A DNA stretch of 40,788 nucleotides from an uncultured Oscillospiraceae bacterium (GCA_934646175.1 CAKUEI010000003.1:1-40788), one strand, 5' to 3'. Counted from the stretch's first letter, positions 25,206-34,333 are shown. Numbers and translations: made by a program. The notes: generated by a model from the letters alone, not told the origin.

Positions 25206-26657
25206 ATGGAAGGAACCCTAAAGCGGCTTCCGCATCCCAAGCGCGACAACTTCATCTATTTCCTGGCAAAATTCTTCTTCTCATCCATGACCTGCTGCGA
25301 ACTCTATTACTTCTCCGCCTACCTGACCGACTCCGCCATGTTCAGCGTGGCCATCGTCGGCATGATCCTGTCGGTGACCTCGATCCTGGACACCCTGTTC
25401 TCCCTGGTCAACGGCGTTGTGCTGCAGAAGGTGGGCGATCTGATGCCCTGGGGCACTTACCGCAGTTGGCTGCTGGTGGCGCCCCCTTTGGCGCTGGTCA
25501 CCTTCATTTTCTGTTTCATTCGCCTGAGCGACAATGAAATGGTGGCCGCCATCATCATCATCATTGCCTTCTTCGTCTCGCACGTGATCTGGTCTCTGGC
25601 CGAGGCCGCCTACATCACCATGAGCGTGGTCATGACCGATGACACCAATGAGCGTGCCGCCATGTCCATCAACATCGGCCGCGGCCAGATGGGCTCCTCT
25701 CTGGTGTTCGGCTTCGCCGCCGCCTCCATCCTGCAGGCCTTTGGTTCCAACCCCCTGCGTCACGCCTTCCTGGTCATCATCTTCGGCGTGCTATACGTGA
25801 TCGGCTACTGGCTGCTCTTCGCCGTCTCCAAGGGCTGCGAAGACGATAAGGCCACCAAAAAGGCCAAGGCAGAGCGCGCCGCCAAGGCCGCTTCCGTCTC
25901 CAACCGCACCGCCTCTGTGGGCCAGATGTACAAAATCGTGTTCACCAGCAAGAACACCATCATCATGATCATCGCCGTCACCCTGGGCTACGCCGGTACC
26001 TTTATGAACTCCGGCCTCATGTTCTATTTCTTCACCTACTGCCTTGATTCCATTGCGCTGATGGGCACCTTTATGTCCATCCGTTCGCTGATCGGCCTGC
26101 TGGGCGGCTGGTGGACCCCTATCCTGCTGAAGCTCTGCAAGGGTGACAAGAAGCGCGCCTTCATCGTCTCCTGCTTCATTCAGGCCGTCGGCGCTCTCAT
26201 CAACTTCGCCATTAAGCCCGGTTTCCTGGTGTTCGCCATCATCAACTGCACCACGCTGTTCTTCGGCGGCGGCTGCGATATGCTGCGCACCGCTCTGTAC
26301 GGCGACTGCGCCGTTGAGTGCGAGTACAAGTCCGGCAAGGACGTCCGCGGCATGGTCATGTCTTTCATGTCCCTGCCCGTCAAGCTTGGCATCATCATCA
26401 AGTCCTTCCTGGTCACTGCGGCCCTGACCCTGTCCCACTATGTGGGCGGTATGGCCCCCACGGCCGAGACCTTCTCCGTCTTCAGTATGGCCTATCTGCT
26501 GTGGCCTGCCATCATCTTCATCGTCTGCGGCCTGCTGACCCTGCTCTACAAGCTGCCGGAAGCCCGTGTGAAGGAAATGATCGACGAAAACGCCCGCCGC
26601 GCCCGGGAAGATCAGGAAATGGTGGAAGCTACCCTTGCCAAAATGGGGCAGGGCTGA
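25206..26657 (+). CDS. GPH-type MFS symporter (glycoside/pentoside/hexuronide family)
   Basis: 483 residues with 12 predicted helices. The N-terminus (KRDNFIYFLAKFFFSSMTCC and onward) and LVNGVVLQKVGDLMPWGTYRSWLLVAPP carry the family's conserved substrate/cation region (D..G..R.W). It probably moves a sugar or related organic acid with Na+ or H+. The start is the ATG at 25206, with AGGAG 13 bases upstream; a GTG at 25194 would be too close to it. It is monocistronic, with no sugar-metabolism gene beside it to show the substrate. A basic helix ends the protein (EARVKEMIDENARRAREDQE). Confidence 0.85.
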   Translation: MEGTLKRLPHPKRDNFIYFLAKFFFSSMTCCELYYFSAYLTDSAMFSVAIVGMILSVTSILDTLFSLVNGVVLQKVGDLMPWGTYRSWLLVAPPLALVTFIFCFIRLSDNEMVAAIIIIIAFFVSHVIWSLAEAAYITMSVVMTDDTNERAAMSINIGRGQMGSSLVFGFAAASILQAFGSNPLRHAFLVIIFGVLYVIGYWLLFAVSKGCEDDKATKKAKAERAAKAASVSNRTASVGQMYKIVFTSKNTIIMIIAVTLGYAGTFMNSGLMFYFFTYCLDSIALMGTFMSIRSLIGLLGGWWTPILLKLCKGDKKRAFIVSCFIQAVGALINFAIKPGFLVFAIINCTTLFFGGGCDMLRTALYGDCAVECEYKSGKDVRGMVMSFMSLPVKLGIIIKSFLVTAALTLSHYVGGMAPTAETFSVFSMAYLLWPAIIFIVCGLLTLLYKLPEARVKEMIDENARRAREDQEMVEATLAKMGQG

Positions 26658-26698
26658 TTTCTTTCCTTATTCTGCACTCTCTCATTCTGCCCCGCAAA

Positions 26699-26733
26699 AG
26701 GAAGGCGGCTGCCGCAAGGCAGCCGCCTTCCTT
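26699..26733. terminator. Bidirectional terminator between symporter and tmcAL
   Basis: GGAAGGCGGCTGCC pairs with GGCAGCCGCCTTCC around a GCAA loop, followed by a T-rich run. It lies between the convergent genes. Confidence 0.9.
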
Positions 26734-26747
26734 CTTTCATAGAACGA

Positions 26748-27947
26748 TCATGCCTTCCCCTCTTTGCGGCAGAACGCCGGTGGGGTGGTCCACTCCCGGC
26801 CACAGGGCGGGACGGAGGGAAGGGTCAGGTCATAAAGATCGGTACAGCGCGCCTCCTGCCGCAGCACTGACCCCGCTGCCCCGGCCCAATGCTTTCCGCT
26901 GGCCGGGCGGCTCAAAACCGGAAGGGCGGCTGTTTTCTTCATCCGGGCCAGCAGCGCCTGCCCCCGCTCGTCAAAGGCGAGCGCCTTCAGGTAGGGCGGC
27001 AGCTCCGGCTGTTCGTCCGCTCTTAATCCCAAAGCAGCCCATAAAAGCGCCCGGCGGATGCGGGCGAGGGGGTACCGCTTCGTCTTGGCAAGGGCTGCGA
27101 TCTCCCGCAGGCTGCACCCCTGACGCGCGGCGGCCATCAGCCTTCTGTGCAGCCCCTCTCCACAGTCCGGCAGCGCCAGAAAATCTTCCTCCGTCATCAT
27201 GCGCAGCCGGGCCAGCGCCGCCCGTTCGCAGCGCTCCCAGTCGGAAAGAGGCCACTCTGAGAGATGCTCTCTCCCCGCCGGAGAAAGATAGGCCGCGGCC
27301 CGCTCCCCCTCCCCGGCGCGCAGCAGGGCACGGATGGCGGAGGCGGAGGCCGTCCCCCGTTCCGGCGCAGCGTCATGGCCCGCGCCCTCCCGCCGGATGG
27401 CCAGTGGTGTCATGGCGGCACCCAGCTTCTTCAAGGCAGCAAGATACTCTACAGCCAAGCTGTCGTTTGGCCCGCTCAGCACATCGGAAGTGGCCCCGGC
27501 GCAGCGATGTACCGCCTGCTGCCGGGCCTGTGCAAAGGGAAGGCCCAGATCCAGTCCCTCCCGCAGGGCCGCCCGGAACCGTTCTGTCTCCAGGCAGTCG
27601 GCAGTCTGTTCTAAGGAAGCAAGGTCCCCGCACTCGCTGCCGAAGGCCAGCACGTCCACCACGCCTGTTTCTTTCAGTAGGGAAACGCTCCCCCGGGCAA
27701 AGCGCTGCGCCCCGGCGGCCGCCCATGGCGTGGGCAGTTCCAGCACCAGATCCGCCCCGCTTTCCACCGCCAGCTGCGCCCGCTGCCACTTGTCCCAAAG
27801 GGCCGGTTCGCCCCGTTGGGCGAAATTCCCGCTCATGCAGCAGATAAAAGTGCAGTCTTCCACTAAGTTCGCTTTAATTTTATCCAGTAAAATCCCGTGT
27901 CCCGCGTGGAAAGGATTGTATTCCGCTACAATGCCAACATTTTTCAT
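26748..27947 (-). CDS. tmcAL: tRNA(Met) cytidine acetate ligase
   Basis: 399 residues from the ATG at 27947 (MKNVGIVAEYNPFHAGH). The N-terminal nucleotidyltransferase core has the HxGH motif (NPFHAGH), then CMSGNFAQRGEPALWDKWQR and GADLVLELPTPWA, all typical of TmcAL (formerly YlbM/DUF795). The family uses acetate and ATP to make acetyl-AMP and N4-acetylates the wobble cytidine of elongator tRNA-Met. It is divergent from ackA, the acetate kinase, with only 176 nt between the starts. Both proteins handle acetate, so shared control is conceivable. Cytosolic. Confidence 0.93.
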   Translation of the reverse strand: MKNVGIVAEYNPFHAGHGILLDKIKANLVEDCTFICCMSGNFAQRGEPALWDKWQRAQLAVESGADLVLELPTPWAAAGAQRFARGSVSLLKETGVVDVLAFGSECGDLASLEQTADCLETERFRAALREGLDLGLPFAQARQQAVHRCAGATSDVLSGPNDSLAVEYLAALKKLGAAMTPLAIRREGAGHDAAPERGTASASAIRALLRAGEGERAAAYLSPAGREHLSEWPLSDWERCERAALARLRMMTEEDFLALPDCGEGLHRRLMAAARQGCSLREIAALAKTKRYPLARIRRALLWAALGLRADEQPELPPYLKALAFDERGQALLARMKKTAALPVLSRPASGKHWAGAAGSVLRQEARCTDLYDLTLPSVPPCGREWTTPPAFCRKEGKA

Positions 27948-28003
27948 AATCATTACCTGTTTTTTTCACACAAATTTATCCAAAATAGATATGGTAGTTA
28001 TGG

Positions 28004-28032
28004 TTGTTCTTTTCCGCAGAATCGGTTAGAAT
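28004..28032 (+). promoter_or_regulatory. Promoter of ackA
   Basis: TTGTTC (28004-28009), 17-base spacer, TAGAAT (28027-28032). Confidence 0.6.
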
Positions 28033-28068
28033 AAATAGAAAGGTCTTCTTGCAGTTTACCGTGAAAAA

Positions 28069-28090
28069 GGAGGAAATGCAAGTTTCCTCC
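28069..28090 (+). promoter_or_regulatory. Leader hairpin covering an SD-like GGAGG upstream of ackA
   Basis: GGAGGAAA pairs perfectly with TTTCCTCC around the loop TGCAAG. The sequestered GGAGG sits two bases from an in-frame ATG at 28076, upstream of the conserved AckA start. Confidence 0.5.
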
Positions 28091-28123
28091 CCAATGAAGT
28101 TTTGGAAGGAGCCACTTAAAATC

Positions 28124-29338
28124 ATGAATGTTCTTGTTGTCAATGCAGGCAGCTCCTCCCTGAAATACCAGCTGCTGAATTCCAAGACCCATGCCGTGCT
28201 GGCCAAGGGTCTCTGCGAGCGCATCGGTATTGACGGTCATATCAAACATACCCCCACCGGCAAGCCCTATTACGAGGCGTACACGAATATGCCCACCCAT
28301 GCTGAGGCCATTCAGGCCGCGCTGGAGCTTCTGGTGGATCCGGAATACGGCGTGATCAGCTCCATTTCCGAGATCGGTGCCGTGGGTCACCGCGTCCTTC
28401 ACGGCGGCGACAAATTCACCGCCCCCTGTCTGGTGACGGATGAGGTCATGAAGGCCATTCACGACTGCATCCACCTCGGCCCCTTGCACAACCCCAACAA
28501 CATCATCGGCATTCTGGCCTGCCAGCAGGTGATGCCCGGCATCCCCATGGTCGCAGTGTTCGACACCGCCTTTCACCAAACCATGCCGCCCCGCGCATAC
28601 ACCTATGCCCTCCCCTACCGTTTCTACGAGGAGGATAAGGTTCGCCGGTACGGCTTCCACGGCTCTTCCTACATCTACGTTTCCCAGCGGGCGGCTGAAC
28701 TGCTGGGCAAACCGGACGGGCAGGGGCTGAAGCTGGTCTGCTGCCATCTGGGCAACGGTTCCTCCATCGCCGCCGTCAAGGACGGGAAATCGGTGGACAC
28801 CTCCATGGGCCTCACCCCGCTGGAAGGTATGCCTATGGGCACCCGCTCCGGTTCGGTAGACCCCGGTGTCATGGAATATCTCATGTACCGCCGCAATCTG
28901 GACATTCATGAGATCCTAGACATCATGAACAAGGAATCCGGCGTGCTGGGCATCTCCGGCGTCTCTTCCGACTTCCGCGACCTGGAAGAGGCCGCGGATG
29001 AAGGCAACGAGCGCGCCAAGCTGGCCATTGAATGCTTTGCCTATCAGGTAAAGAAGTATATCGGCTCCTACGCCGCCGCCATGGGCGGGGTGGACGCCAT
29101 CGTCATGACCGGCGGCATCGGCGAAAATTCCACTGCCGTCCGCGCCGCTGCCCTGGCCGGTCTTGAGTTCCTCGGTGTCAAGCTGGACCCCGACAAAATG
29201 AAGATCCGCGGCCAGGAAATGGACATCTCCGCGCCGGACGCCACGGTGCGCACCCTGATCATCCCCACCAACGAGGAGCTGGTCATCGCCACCGCCACCA
29301 CCCGCATTGTGGAAGAGATGCAGGGTATCACCTCCTGA
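28124..29338 (+). CDS. ackA: Acetate kinase
   Basis: 404 residues, starting at the conserved MNVLVVNAGSSSLKYQLL. It interconverts acetyl-phosphate plus ADP with acetate plus ATP, the main ATP-yielding step of acetate fermentation. Family signatures are clear: GHRVLHGGDKF, VFDTAFHQTMPP, RRYGFHGSSYIYVS, HLGNGSSIAAV, MPMGTRSGSVDPG and VMTGGIGENS. AAGGAG lies 13 bases before the ATG, rather far. An in-frame ATG at 28076 also has an SD-like element, but that is buried in a hairpin. No pta (phosphotransacetylase) is adjacent, so that partner lies elsewhere. Highly expressed by codon use. Confidence 0.97.
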   Translation: MNVLVVNAGSSSLKYQLLNSKTHAVLAKGLCERIGIDGHIKHTPTGKPYYEAYTNMPTHAEAIQAALELLVDPEYGVISSISEIGAVGHRVLHGGDKFTAPCLVTDEVMKAIHDCIHLGPLHNPNNIIGILACQQVMPGIPMVAVFDTAFHQTMPPRAYTYALPYRFYEEDKVRRYGFHGSSYIYVSQRAAELLGKPDGQGLKLVCCHLGNGSSIAAVKDGKSVDTSMGLTPLEGMPMGTRSGSVDPGVMEYLMYRRNLDIHEILDIMNKESGVLGISGVSSDFRDLEEAADEGNERAKLAIECFAYQVKKYIGSYAAAMGGVDAIVMTGGIGENSTAVRAAALAGLEFLGVKLDPDKMKIRGQEMDISAPDATVRTLIIPTNEELVIATATTRIVEEMQGITS

Positions 29339-29403
29339 ACAGTTTCCTAAACGCTCTGCAGCGTTTGCACCTGGAGGCGCAAACCAAATTCAATCGATCG
29401 CTC

Positions 29404-29431
29404 AGCCCGCACGGCAGTCACCGTGCGGGCT
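29404..29431 (+). terminator. Terminator after ackA
   Basis: AGCCCGCACGG pairs with CCGTGCGGGCT, then TTCTTTTTC. Confidence 0.9.
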
Positions 29432-29453
29432 TTCTTTTTCCCCTTTCCCATGT

Positions 29454-29459
29454 TATAAT
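29454..29459 (+). promoter_or_regulatory. -10 element of the COG2509 flavoprotein gene
   Basis: A perfect TATAAT 34 bases before the ATG at 29493. The -35 position (TTTCTT) falls in the ackA terminator tail and is weak. Confidence 0.45.
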
Positions 29460-29492
29460 CTGGGGAGACTTCAAGGGGAAAGGCGGCTTTTT

Positions 29493-31085
29493 ATGCTGAA
29501 CATTCAGAATCTTACTCTCGCGCCCGGTGAAGGGCTCTCCGTCCTCCGGGCCAAGGCCGCCAAGCGATTAAAGCTTTTCCCCGACCAGCTGGAGCAGTTC
29601 ACCCTGGTCCGCAAATCCATCGACGCCCGCAAAAAGCAGGATGTTCACTATGTCTGCACGGTCCAGTGTACCGTCCCGGGGGAAGATGCACTGGTGAAAC
29701 GCCTTTCTGACCCTCATGTCATCCTGGTCCAGCGCCGTCCTTATGAATTCCCCGCCCTTTCGCCCCGGGCGCCCAAACGCCCGGTGGTGGTCGGCATGGG
29801 CCCTGCCGGCTTGTTCGCCGCCCTGTTTCTGGCCCGGGCGGGACTTCCCCCCATCGTGCTGGAGCGGGGCCGCCCGGTGGAGGAGCGCACCCGGAACGTC
29901 GAGGCGTTCTGGGCCGGCGGCGCTCTCCTGCCGGAAAGCAACGTGCAGTTCGGTGAAGGCGGTGCAGGCACCTTTTCCGACGGAAAGCTCACCACCGGCA
30001 TCCATGACGACCGCATCTCCGCCGTGCTGGATGTTTTCGTGCAGCACGGTGCGCCGGAGGACATCCATTACCTTCAAAAGCCCCACGTAGGCACCGACAA
30101 GCTGCGTCAGGTGGTCTCCGGTATCCGGCAGGAATTGATCGATCTCGGCTGCGACGTGCGCTTCGGCCACCGGCTGGACGGTATCACCGATGCAGGCGGC
30201 CGCATTGCATCCCTGACGGTCACGGCGGACGGGGTCTCCTACGCCCTGCCCTGCGACGGGTTGATCCTCGCCCCCGGCCACAGCGCCCGGGACACCTTTG
30301 ACATGCTGCTGCGCAGCGGCATCGCCATAGAGCAGAAGCCGTTTGCCATCGGCGTCCGCATTGAGCAGCTGCAAAAGGCCGTCAGTGCCGCCCAGCTGGG
30401 CCCCCGCTGGGCGGAATTTCCGCCCGCCGACTATAAGCTGGCCGTCCATCTCCCCAACGGCCGCTCCGCCTATTCCTTCTGTGTCTGCCCCGGAGGACAG
30501 GTGGTCGCCGCAGCAAGCGAACGCGGCCGCGTGGTCACAAACGGCATGAGTGAGATGGCCCGGGACGGCAGGAACATCAACGGCGGCTTTCTGGTTGGTG
30601 TCACGCCGCAGGATTTCGGTTCCTCCCATCCTCTAGCCGGGGTCGCCTTCCAGCGCCGCTGGGAAGAACAGGCCTATATTCTGGGGGGCGGCGGATACCT
30701 GGCCCCGGCACAGACCGTAGGGGACTTCCTCGCCGGGCGGTCTTCCGACCAACTGGGCGGCGTTTCCCCCACCTATCGCCCCGGCATCACGTTGACAAAC
30801 CTTTCCGCCGCCCTTCCGGATTATGTGGCGGATACCCTTCGGCAGGCGCTTCCCCTCATGGACCGGAAGCTCCGCGGCTTTGCCGCGCCGGACGCGGTCC
30901 TCACTGGGGTCGAGACCCGCTCCTCCTCCCCCGTCCGTATTCCCCGGGGGGCAAACCTCCAGTCCCTTTCTCTGGCAGGGCTTTACCCCTGTGGGGAAGG
31001 GGCCGGTTACGCGGGGGGCATCACCTCCGCCGCCGTGGACGGCATCCGCGCGGCAGAAGCCGTTGCCGCCGGAAATCAGGACTAA
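29493..31085 (+). CDS. COG2509-type FAD-dependent oxidoreductase
   Basis: 530 residues. A leader domain of about 90 residues (LAPGEGLSVLRAKAAKRLKL; RKSIDARKKQDVHYVCTV) precedes the FAD-binding Rossmann motif VVVGMGPAGLFAALFLARAG. Next come ESNVQFGEGGAGTFSDGKLT (the family hallmark), GHSARDTFDMLLRSGI and PCGEGAGYAGGITSAAVDGI near the C-terminus. These conserved proteins are annotated as FAD-dependent dehydrogenases or NAD(FAD)-utilising; the physiological substrate is not known to me. GGGGAAAGG precedes the ATG. Cytosolic and monocistronic. Confidence 0.9.
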   Translation: MLNIQNLTLAPGEGLSVLRAKAAKRLKLFPDQLEQFTLVRKSIDARKKQDVHYVCTVQCTVPGEDALVKRLSDPHVILVQRRPYEFPALSPRAPKRPVVVGMGPAGLFAALFLARAGLPPIVLERGRPVEERTRNVEAFWAGGALLPESNVQFGEGGAGTFSDGKLTTGIHDDRISAVLDVFVQHGAPEDIHYLQKPHVGTDKLRQVVSGIRQELIDLGCDVRFGHRLDGITDAGGRIASLTVTADGVSYALPCDGLILAPGHSARDTFDMLLRSGIAIEQKPFAIGVRIEQLQKAVSAAQLGPRWAEFPPADYKLAVHLPNGRSAYSFCVCPGGQVVAAASERGRVVTNGMSEMARDGRNINGGFLVGVTPQDFGSSHPLAGVAFQRRWEEQAYILGGGGYLAPAQTVGDFLAGRSSDQLGGVSPTYRPGITLTNLSAALPDYVADTLRQALPLMDRKLRGFAAPDAVLTGVETRSSSPVRIPRGANLQSLSLAGLYPCGEGAGYAGGITSAAVDGIRAAEAVAAGNQD

Positions 31086-31136
31086 AAAGCCCCGCAGAGT
31101 TTCTCGACCGCAGACGGGAAAAGGGGGGAACACCGT

Positions 31137-31166
31137 TTTCTGCCGTGACATGTTCGTGGCAGAAAA
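31137..31166 (+). other. Inverted repeat downstream of the flavoprotein gene
   Basis: TTTTCTGCC and GGCAGAAAA flank a 12-base centre. There is no T tract after it. The stretch 31086-31266 otherwise holds no gene. Confidence 0.35.
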
Positions 31167-31266
31167 TACCTTGCGCGGAGCTCTCGTCGAATGGTCCACT
31201 GATGCGGACCCATGAGGTGCAGAGCGCAGCAAAGCCTTACCAAAAGCGGCAAAGCCACTTTTTCGA

Positions 31267-31305
31267 AAAAAGAAGCGATGCGAGAATCTCGCATCGCTTC
31301 TTTTT
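31267..31305. terminator. Bidirectional terminator at the end of the SLH-GH25 gene
   Basis: AAAAAGAAGCGATGCGAG pairs with CTCGCATCGCTTCTTTTT around AAT, a perfect 18-bp stem. It overlaps the stop codon of the minus-strand gene and faces the flavoprotein gene on the other side. Confidence 0.92.
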
Positions 31306-32791
31306 ATGCGCCGTAATCGAAATAGCTCAGGTCCAGATCCACATTTCCGGAGATTCCGGGCACCTTTCCGGTGGAGGTGAACTGCCAGATCATGTGGTTG
31401 TGCCCCGTGGGGATCGATGCCGCCGACTGGTAGTAGGCATACCAGAAATCATGCTCTTGGATCTGGTCAAGGTCATAGTAATCGGTAGCCAGCTTCTTGT
31501 TGAAGTATACCATGGGGGTATACCCGGCGTCCTTCACCATTTTACAGAAGGCGTTGGCCGCATCGCACAGAGTTTGGGTGTCCAGGTTATTGGCCCGGCC
31601 ACTGGCGCTGGAGACCGTCTCCCAGTCAAACACCACCGGGAAGGAGATGTTATAGCCCCGAATGGCACCCAGCAGCAGTGCTGCCTCCGCCTGTGCCTCT
31701 TCCACGGAGATAGCCTGAGAATAGTAGTAAACGCCCACCTTGATGCCGTTTTCCAGCGCGCCCTCGATATTGGCCTGATAGTTGGCGTCCAGATTCAAGG
31801 TGCCGGTGCCGTAACCGGTAAAGCCCACCCGGACAATGGCGAATTCCACGCCCGCCGCCTTTACCTTGGCCCAGTCGATCTTGCCCTGATAGCGGGCCAC
31901 ATCAATGCCGATCATGCCCTTGTCGGGATACTGGGCCAGAAAGGCCATCTTCTCCTCCTCCGTGACCAGCGGTGCATTGGGATCCGGTTCCGGCTCATCC
32001 TCTTTGATCACGATGTCCCGGCCGCTCTGGTTCAGGATGGAGCCGCCCACGGTCACCTTTTCCAGGGTGACCGTGCCGGTGGATGCGCCCGGTGCGATGA
32101 TCAGGTCGCCGGAAATCGTCATCTCTTTCAGCGTGATGTCCCCGGTACCGATCAACACGTTCCCGTCCACATTACCGGTGTATGTACCCGCTTCGCGGTA
32201 ATAGGCGTCCACCAGATTATCCAGGATTTTCACCACTTCCGCCCGGGTGATCTTGTTCTGGGGACGGAACAGTCCGCCGCTGCCCTTCATGTAGCCGCCG
32301 GCGTACATGGCGTTCACTGCGCCGCTTGCCCAGGAAGCGATCTGCTTTCCGTCGGTATAACCGGCGTTATCTGCTCCGGCGGTCTCCAGTTCAAAGGCAC
32401 GGGCAAACAGCACGGCGGCCTCCTGCCGGGTGATGGGGTCCCCGGGGCGCACCAAACCGTTGCTGCCCTGCAAAATCCCGGCAGCGGACAGGCGGAGGAT
32501 GGAGTCCGTATACCAGGTGTCCGAAAGGTCGCGGTAGGGGTTCTCCTGCGCCGCGCCGTACTGCATGACCCGCTGAAGGATCACCGCAAGCTCCGCCCGG
32601 GTGATGGTGTCATTGGGGCGGAATTTGCCGCCGCTGCCCTGGATCACGCCGTAATCGCTCCACCGGGCGATCTCCGCCTCGCCCCAGTGGCCGGAAATAT
32701 CGCTGTAATCCACTGCAAACGCACAGGAAAGCAGCAGCACGGCGGCCAGCACGGCCGCCGCGGCGCGTTTCCCGATCTGCTTCCTTTTCAA
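31304..32791 (-). CDS. SLH-anchored GH25 lysozyme (N-acetylmuramidase)
   Basis: 495 residues. A signal peptide (KRAAAAVLAAVLLLSCAFA) is followed by three N-terminal SLH domains (about 28-200; YSDISGHWGEAEIARWSDYG; FRPNDTITRAELAVILQRVM). A beta-helix-like spacer (TYTGNVDGNVLIGTG; ISGDLIIAPGASTG) comes next, then a GH25 catalytic domain at about 285-495. GH25 features are GIDVARYQGKIDWAKVKAAG, FAIVRVGFTGYGTG and the catalytic DxE in FPVVFDWETVSS. The enzyme should cleave beta-1,4 bonds between MurNAc and GlcNAc while tethered to the wall by SLH, suiting cell-wall turnover or daughter separation. It is one of three SLH proteins in this window; here the SLH repeats are N-terminal, in contrast to the giant protein. 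Confidence 0.94.
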   Translation of the reverse strand: MKRKQIGKRAAAAVLAAVLLLSCAFAVDYSDISGHWGEAEIARWSDYGVIQGSGGKFRPNDTITRAELAVILQRVMQYGAAQENPYRDLSDTWYTDSILRLSAAGILQGSNGLVRPGDPITRQEAAVLFARAFELETAGADNAGYTDGKQIASWASGAVNAMYAGGYMKGSGGLFRPQNKITRAEVVKILDNLVDAYYREAGTYTGNVDGNVLIGTGDITLKEMTISGDLIIAPGASTGTVTLEKVTVGGSILNQSGRDIVIKEDEPEPDPNAPLVTEEEKMAFLAQYPDKGMIGIDVARYQGKIDWAKVKAAGVEFAIVRVGFTGYGTGTLNLDANYQANIEGALENGIKVGVYYYSQAISVEEAQAEAALLLGAIRGYNISFPVVFDWETVSSASGRANNLDTQTLCDAANAFCKMVKDAGYTPMVYFNKKLATDYYDLDQIQEHDFWYAYYQSAASIPTGHNHMIWQFTSTGKVPGISGNVDLDLSYFDYGA

Positions 32792-32916
32792 TGTTCTCTC
32801 TCCCTTTTCTCTTTGGTTTTCCTGTTTGCCCTTTTTTCTTCCTTATGGTAGCAAACTTTTGTCAAAAAAGTGTGAACATTCTATAACAAAACCGGTTTCC
32901 TGTCTGGAAATTCCTT

Positions 32917-32955
32917 GAAAAAGCACCCGGAGGACCCACAGCCCCCCGGGTGCTT
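32917..32955. terminator. Terminator after icd
   Basis: AAGCACCCGG pairs with CCGGGTGCTT. T5 follows on the minus strand, just past the icd stop. Confidence 0.85.
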
Positions 32956-32965
32956 AGCTTTTTGC

Positions 32966-34171
32966 TCAGGCTTCCAGTTCCTTGCGGATGGCCTGAAGGA
33001 ATACCTTGCTGGTGACCTTCGTCGGCGCGGCCTCGCCTTCCCAGAGGCCGACCAGGTCGCCGGTCATGGTGCCGCTTTCGATGACGGCGATGGTGGCCTT
33101 CTCCAGCTTGTCCGCAAAAGCCATCAGCGCTGCATTGCCGTCCAGCTCGCCGCGCTTGCGCAGGGCGCCGCTCCAGGCAAAGATGGTGGCCACGGGGTTG
33201 GTGGAGGTCTCCTCCCCCTTCAGGTACTTATAATAGTGGCGGGTCACCGTTCCGTGGGCCGCCTCGTACTCGTAGTTGCCGTCCGGAGAGACCAGAACGG
33301 AGGTCATCATGGCCAGTGATCCGAACGCCGTGGAGACCATGTCACTCATCACGTCGCCGTCATAGTTCTTGCAGGCCCAGATGAAGCCGCCCTTGCTGCG
33401 GATCACGCGGGCCACGGCGTCATCGATGAGGGTGTAGAAATACTCGATGCCGGCGGCCTCGAACTTCTCTTTATACTCCGCGTCGTAGATCTCCTGGAAA
33501 ATGTCCTTGAAGGTGTGATCGTACTTCTTGGAAATGGTGTCCTTGGTGGAGAACCAGAGGTCCTGCTTCACGGACAGGGCATACTGGAAGCAGGAGTGCG
33601 CGAAGGAGGCGATGGAGCTGTCCTTATTATACTGGCCCTGCAGCACGCCGGGGCCTTCAAAGTCATAGATGGTCTGTCGCTGCTCTTTTCCGTCCTCGCC
33701 GGTGAAGACCAGCTCCGCCTTTCCCTTGCCGGGGATGCGCATTTCCGAGCACTTATAGACGTCGCCGTAGGCGTGACGGGCGATGGTGATGGGGGCCTTC
33801 CAGTTCTTCACCACCGGGGAAATGCCGTTCACCATGATGGGCGCGCGGAACACGGTGCCATCCAGAATGGCGCGGATGGTGCCGTTGGGGGATTTCCACA
33901 TCTGAGACAGCTTGTACTCCTCCACCCGCTGGGCATTGGGGGTGATGGTGGCGCACTTGACGGCAACGCCGTACTTCTTGGTGGCCTCCGCCGCATCCAC
34001 GGTCACCTGATCGGCGGTCTTCTCCCGCTCGGGCAGGCCAAGGTCATAGTACTCCGTCTTCAGATCCAGGAACGGAAGCAGCAATTCCTCCTTAATATCT
34101 TTCCAGAGAATGCGGGTCATTTCGTCTCCGTCCATCTCTACCAGAGGAACGGTCATACGGATCTTTTCCAT
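32966..34171 (-). CDS. icd: NADP-type isocitrate dehydrogenase (eukaryote-like IDH)
   Basis: 401 residues from the ATG at 34171, with AAAGGAG eight bases upstream; a GTG at 34180 overlaps the ribosome site. It oxidatively decarboxylates isocitrate to 2-oxoglutarate. The sequence matches the IDH1/2-like subfamily: VEMDGDEMTRILWKDIKEEL, CATITPNAQRVEEY, SPNGTIRAILDGTVFRAPI, KNYDGDVMSDMVSTAFGSLA and YEAAHGTVTRHYYKYLKGEE. In fermentative clostridia such an enzyme mainly supplies 2-oxoglutarate for glutamate, not a full TCA cycle. No aconitase or citrate synthase is adjacent. Monocistronic. Confidence 0.95.
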   Translation of the reverse strand: MEKIRMTVPLVEMDGDEMTRILWKDIKEELLLPFLDLKTEYYDLGLPEREKTADQVTVDAAEATKKYGVAVKCATITPNAQRVEEYKLSQMWKSPNGTIRAILDGTVFRAPIMVNGISPVVKNWKAPITIARHAYGDVYKCSEMRIPGKGKAELVFTGEDGKEQRQTIYDFEGPGVLQGQYNKDSSIASFAHSCFQYALSVKQDLWFSTKDTISKKYDHTFKDIFQEIYDAEYKEKFEAAGIEYFYTLIDDAVARVIRSKGGFIWACKNYDGDVMSDMVSTAFGSLAMMTSVLVSPDGNYEYEAAHGTVTRHYYKYLKGEETSTNPVATIFAWSGALRKRGELDGNAALMAFADKLEKATIAVIESGTMTGDLVGLWEGEAAPTKVTSKVFLQAIRKELEA

Positions 34172-34215
34172 GGCTTCCACTCCTTTAATATGTATCGACT
34201 TTCCAAATCGTTTTC

Positions 34216-34244
34216 ATTATAACGAGCCGTGCCCCACATTGCAA
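34216..34244 (-). promoter_or_regulatory. Promoter of icd
   Basis: TTGCAA (34244-34239), 17-base spacer, TATAAT (34221-34216) on the minus strand. Confidence 0.8.
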
Positions 34245-34293
34245 GGTATTTGCCCGCGCGCTGTTTTTTTCTGCGCAAAATACAAAAAACCTC

Positions 34294-34322
34294 TTTACAG
34301 ACCGGTTCTTTTATGTTATTCT
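34294..34322 (+). promoter_or_regulatory. Promoter of the perR-rubrerythrin operon
   Basis: TTTACA (34294-34299), 17-base spacer, TATTCT (34317-34322). Confidence 0.65.
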
Positions 34323-34333
34323 AATTACGCAGT

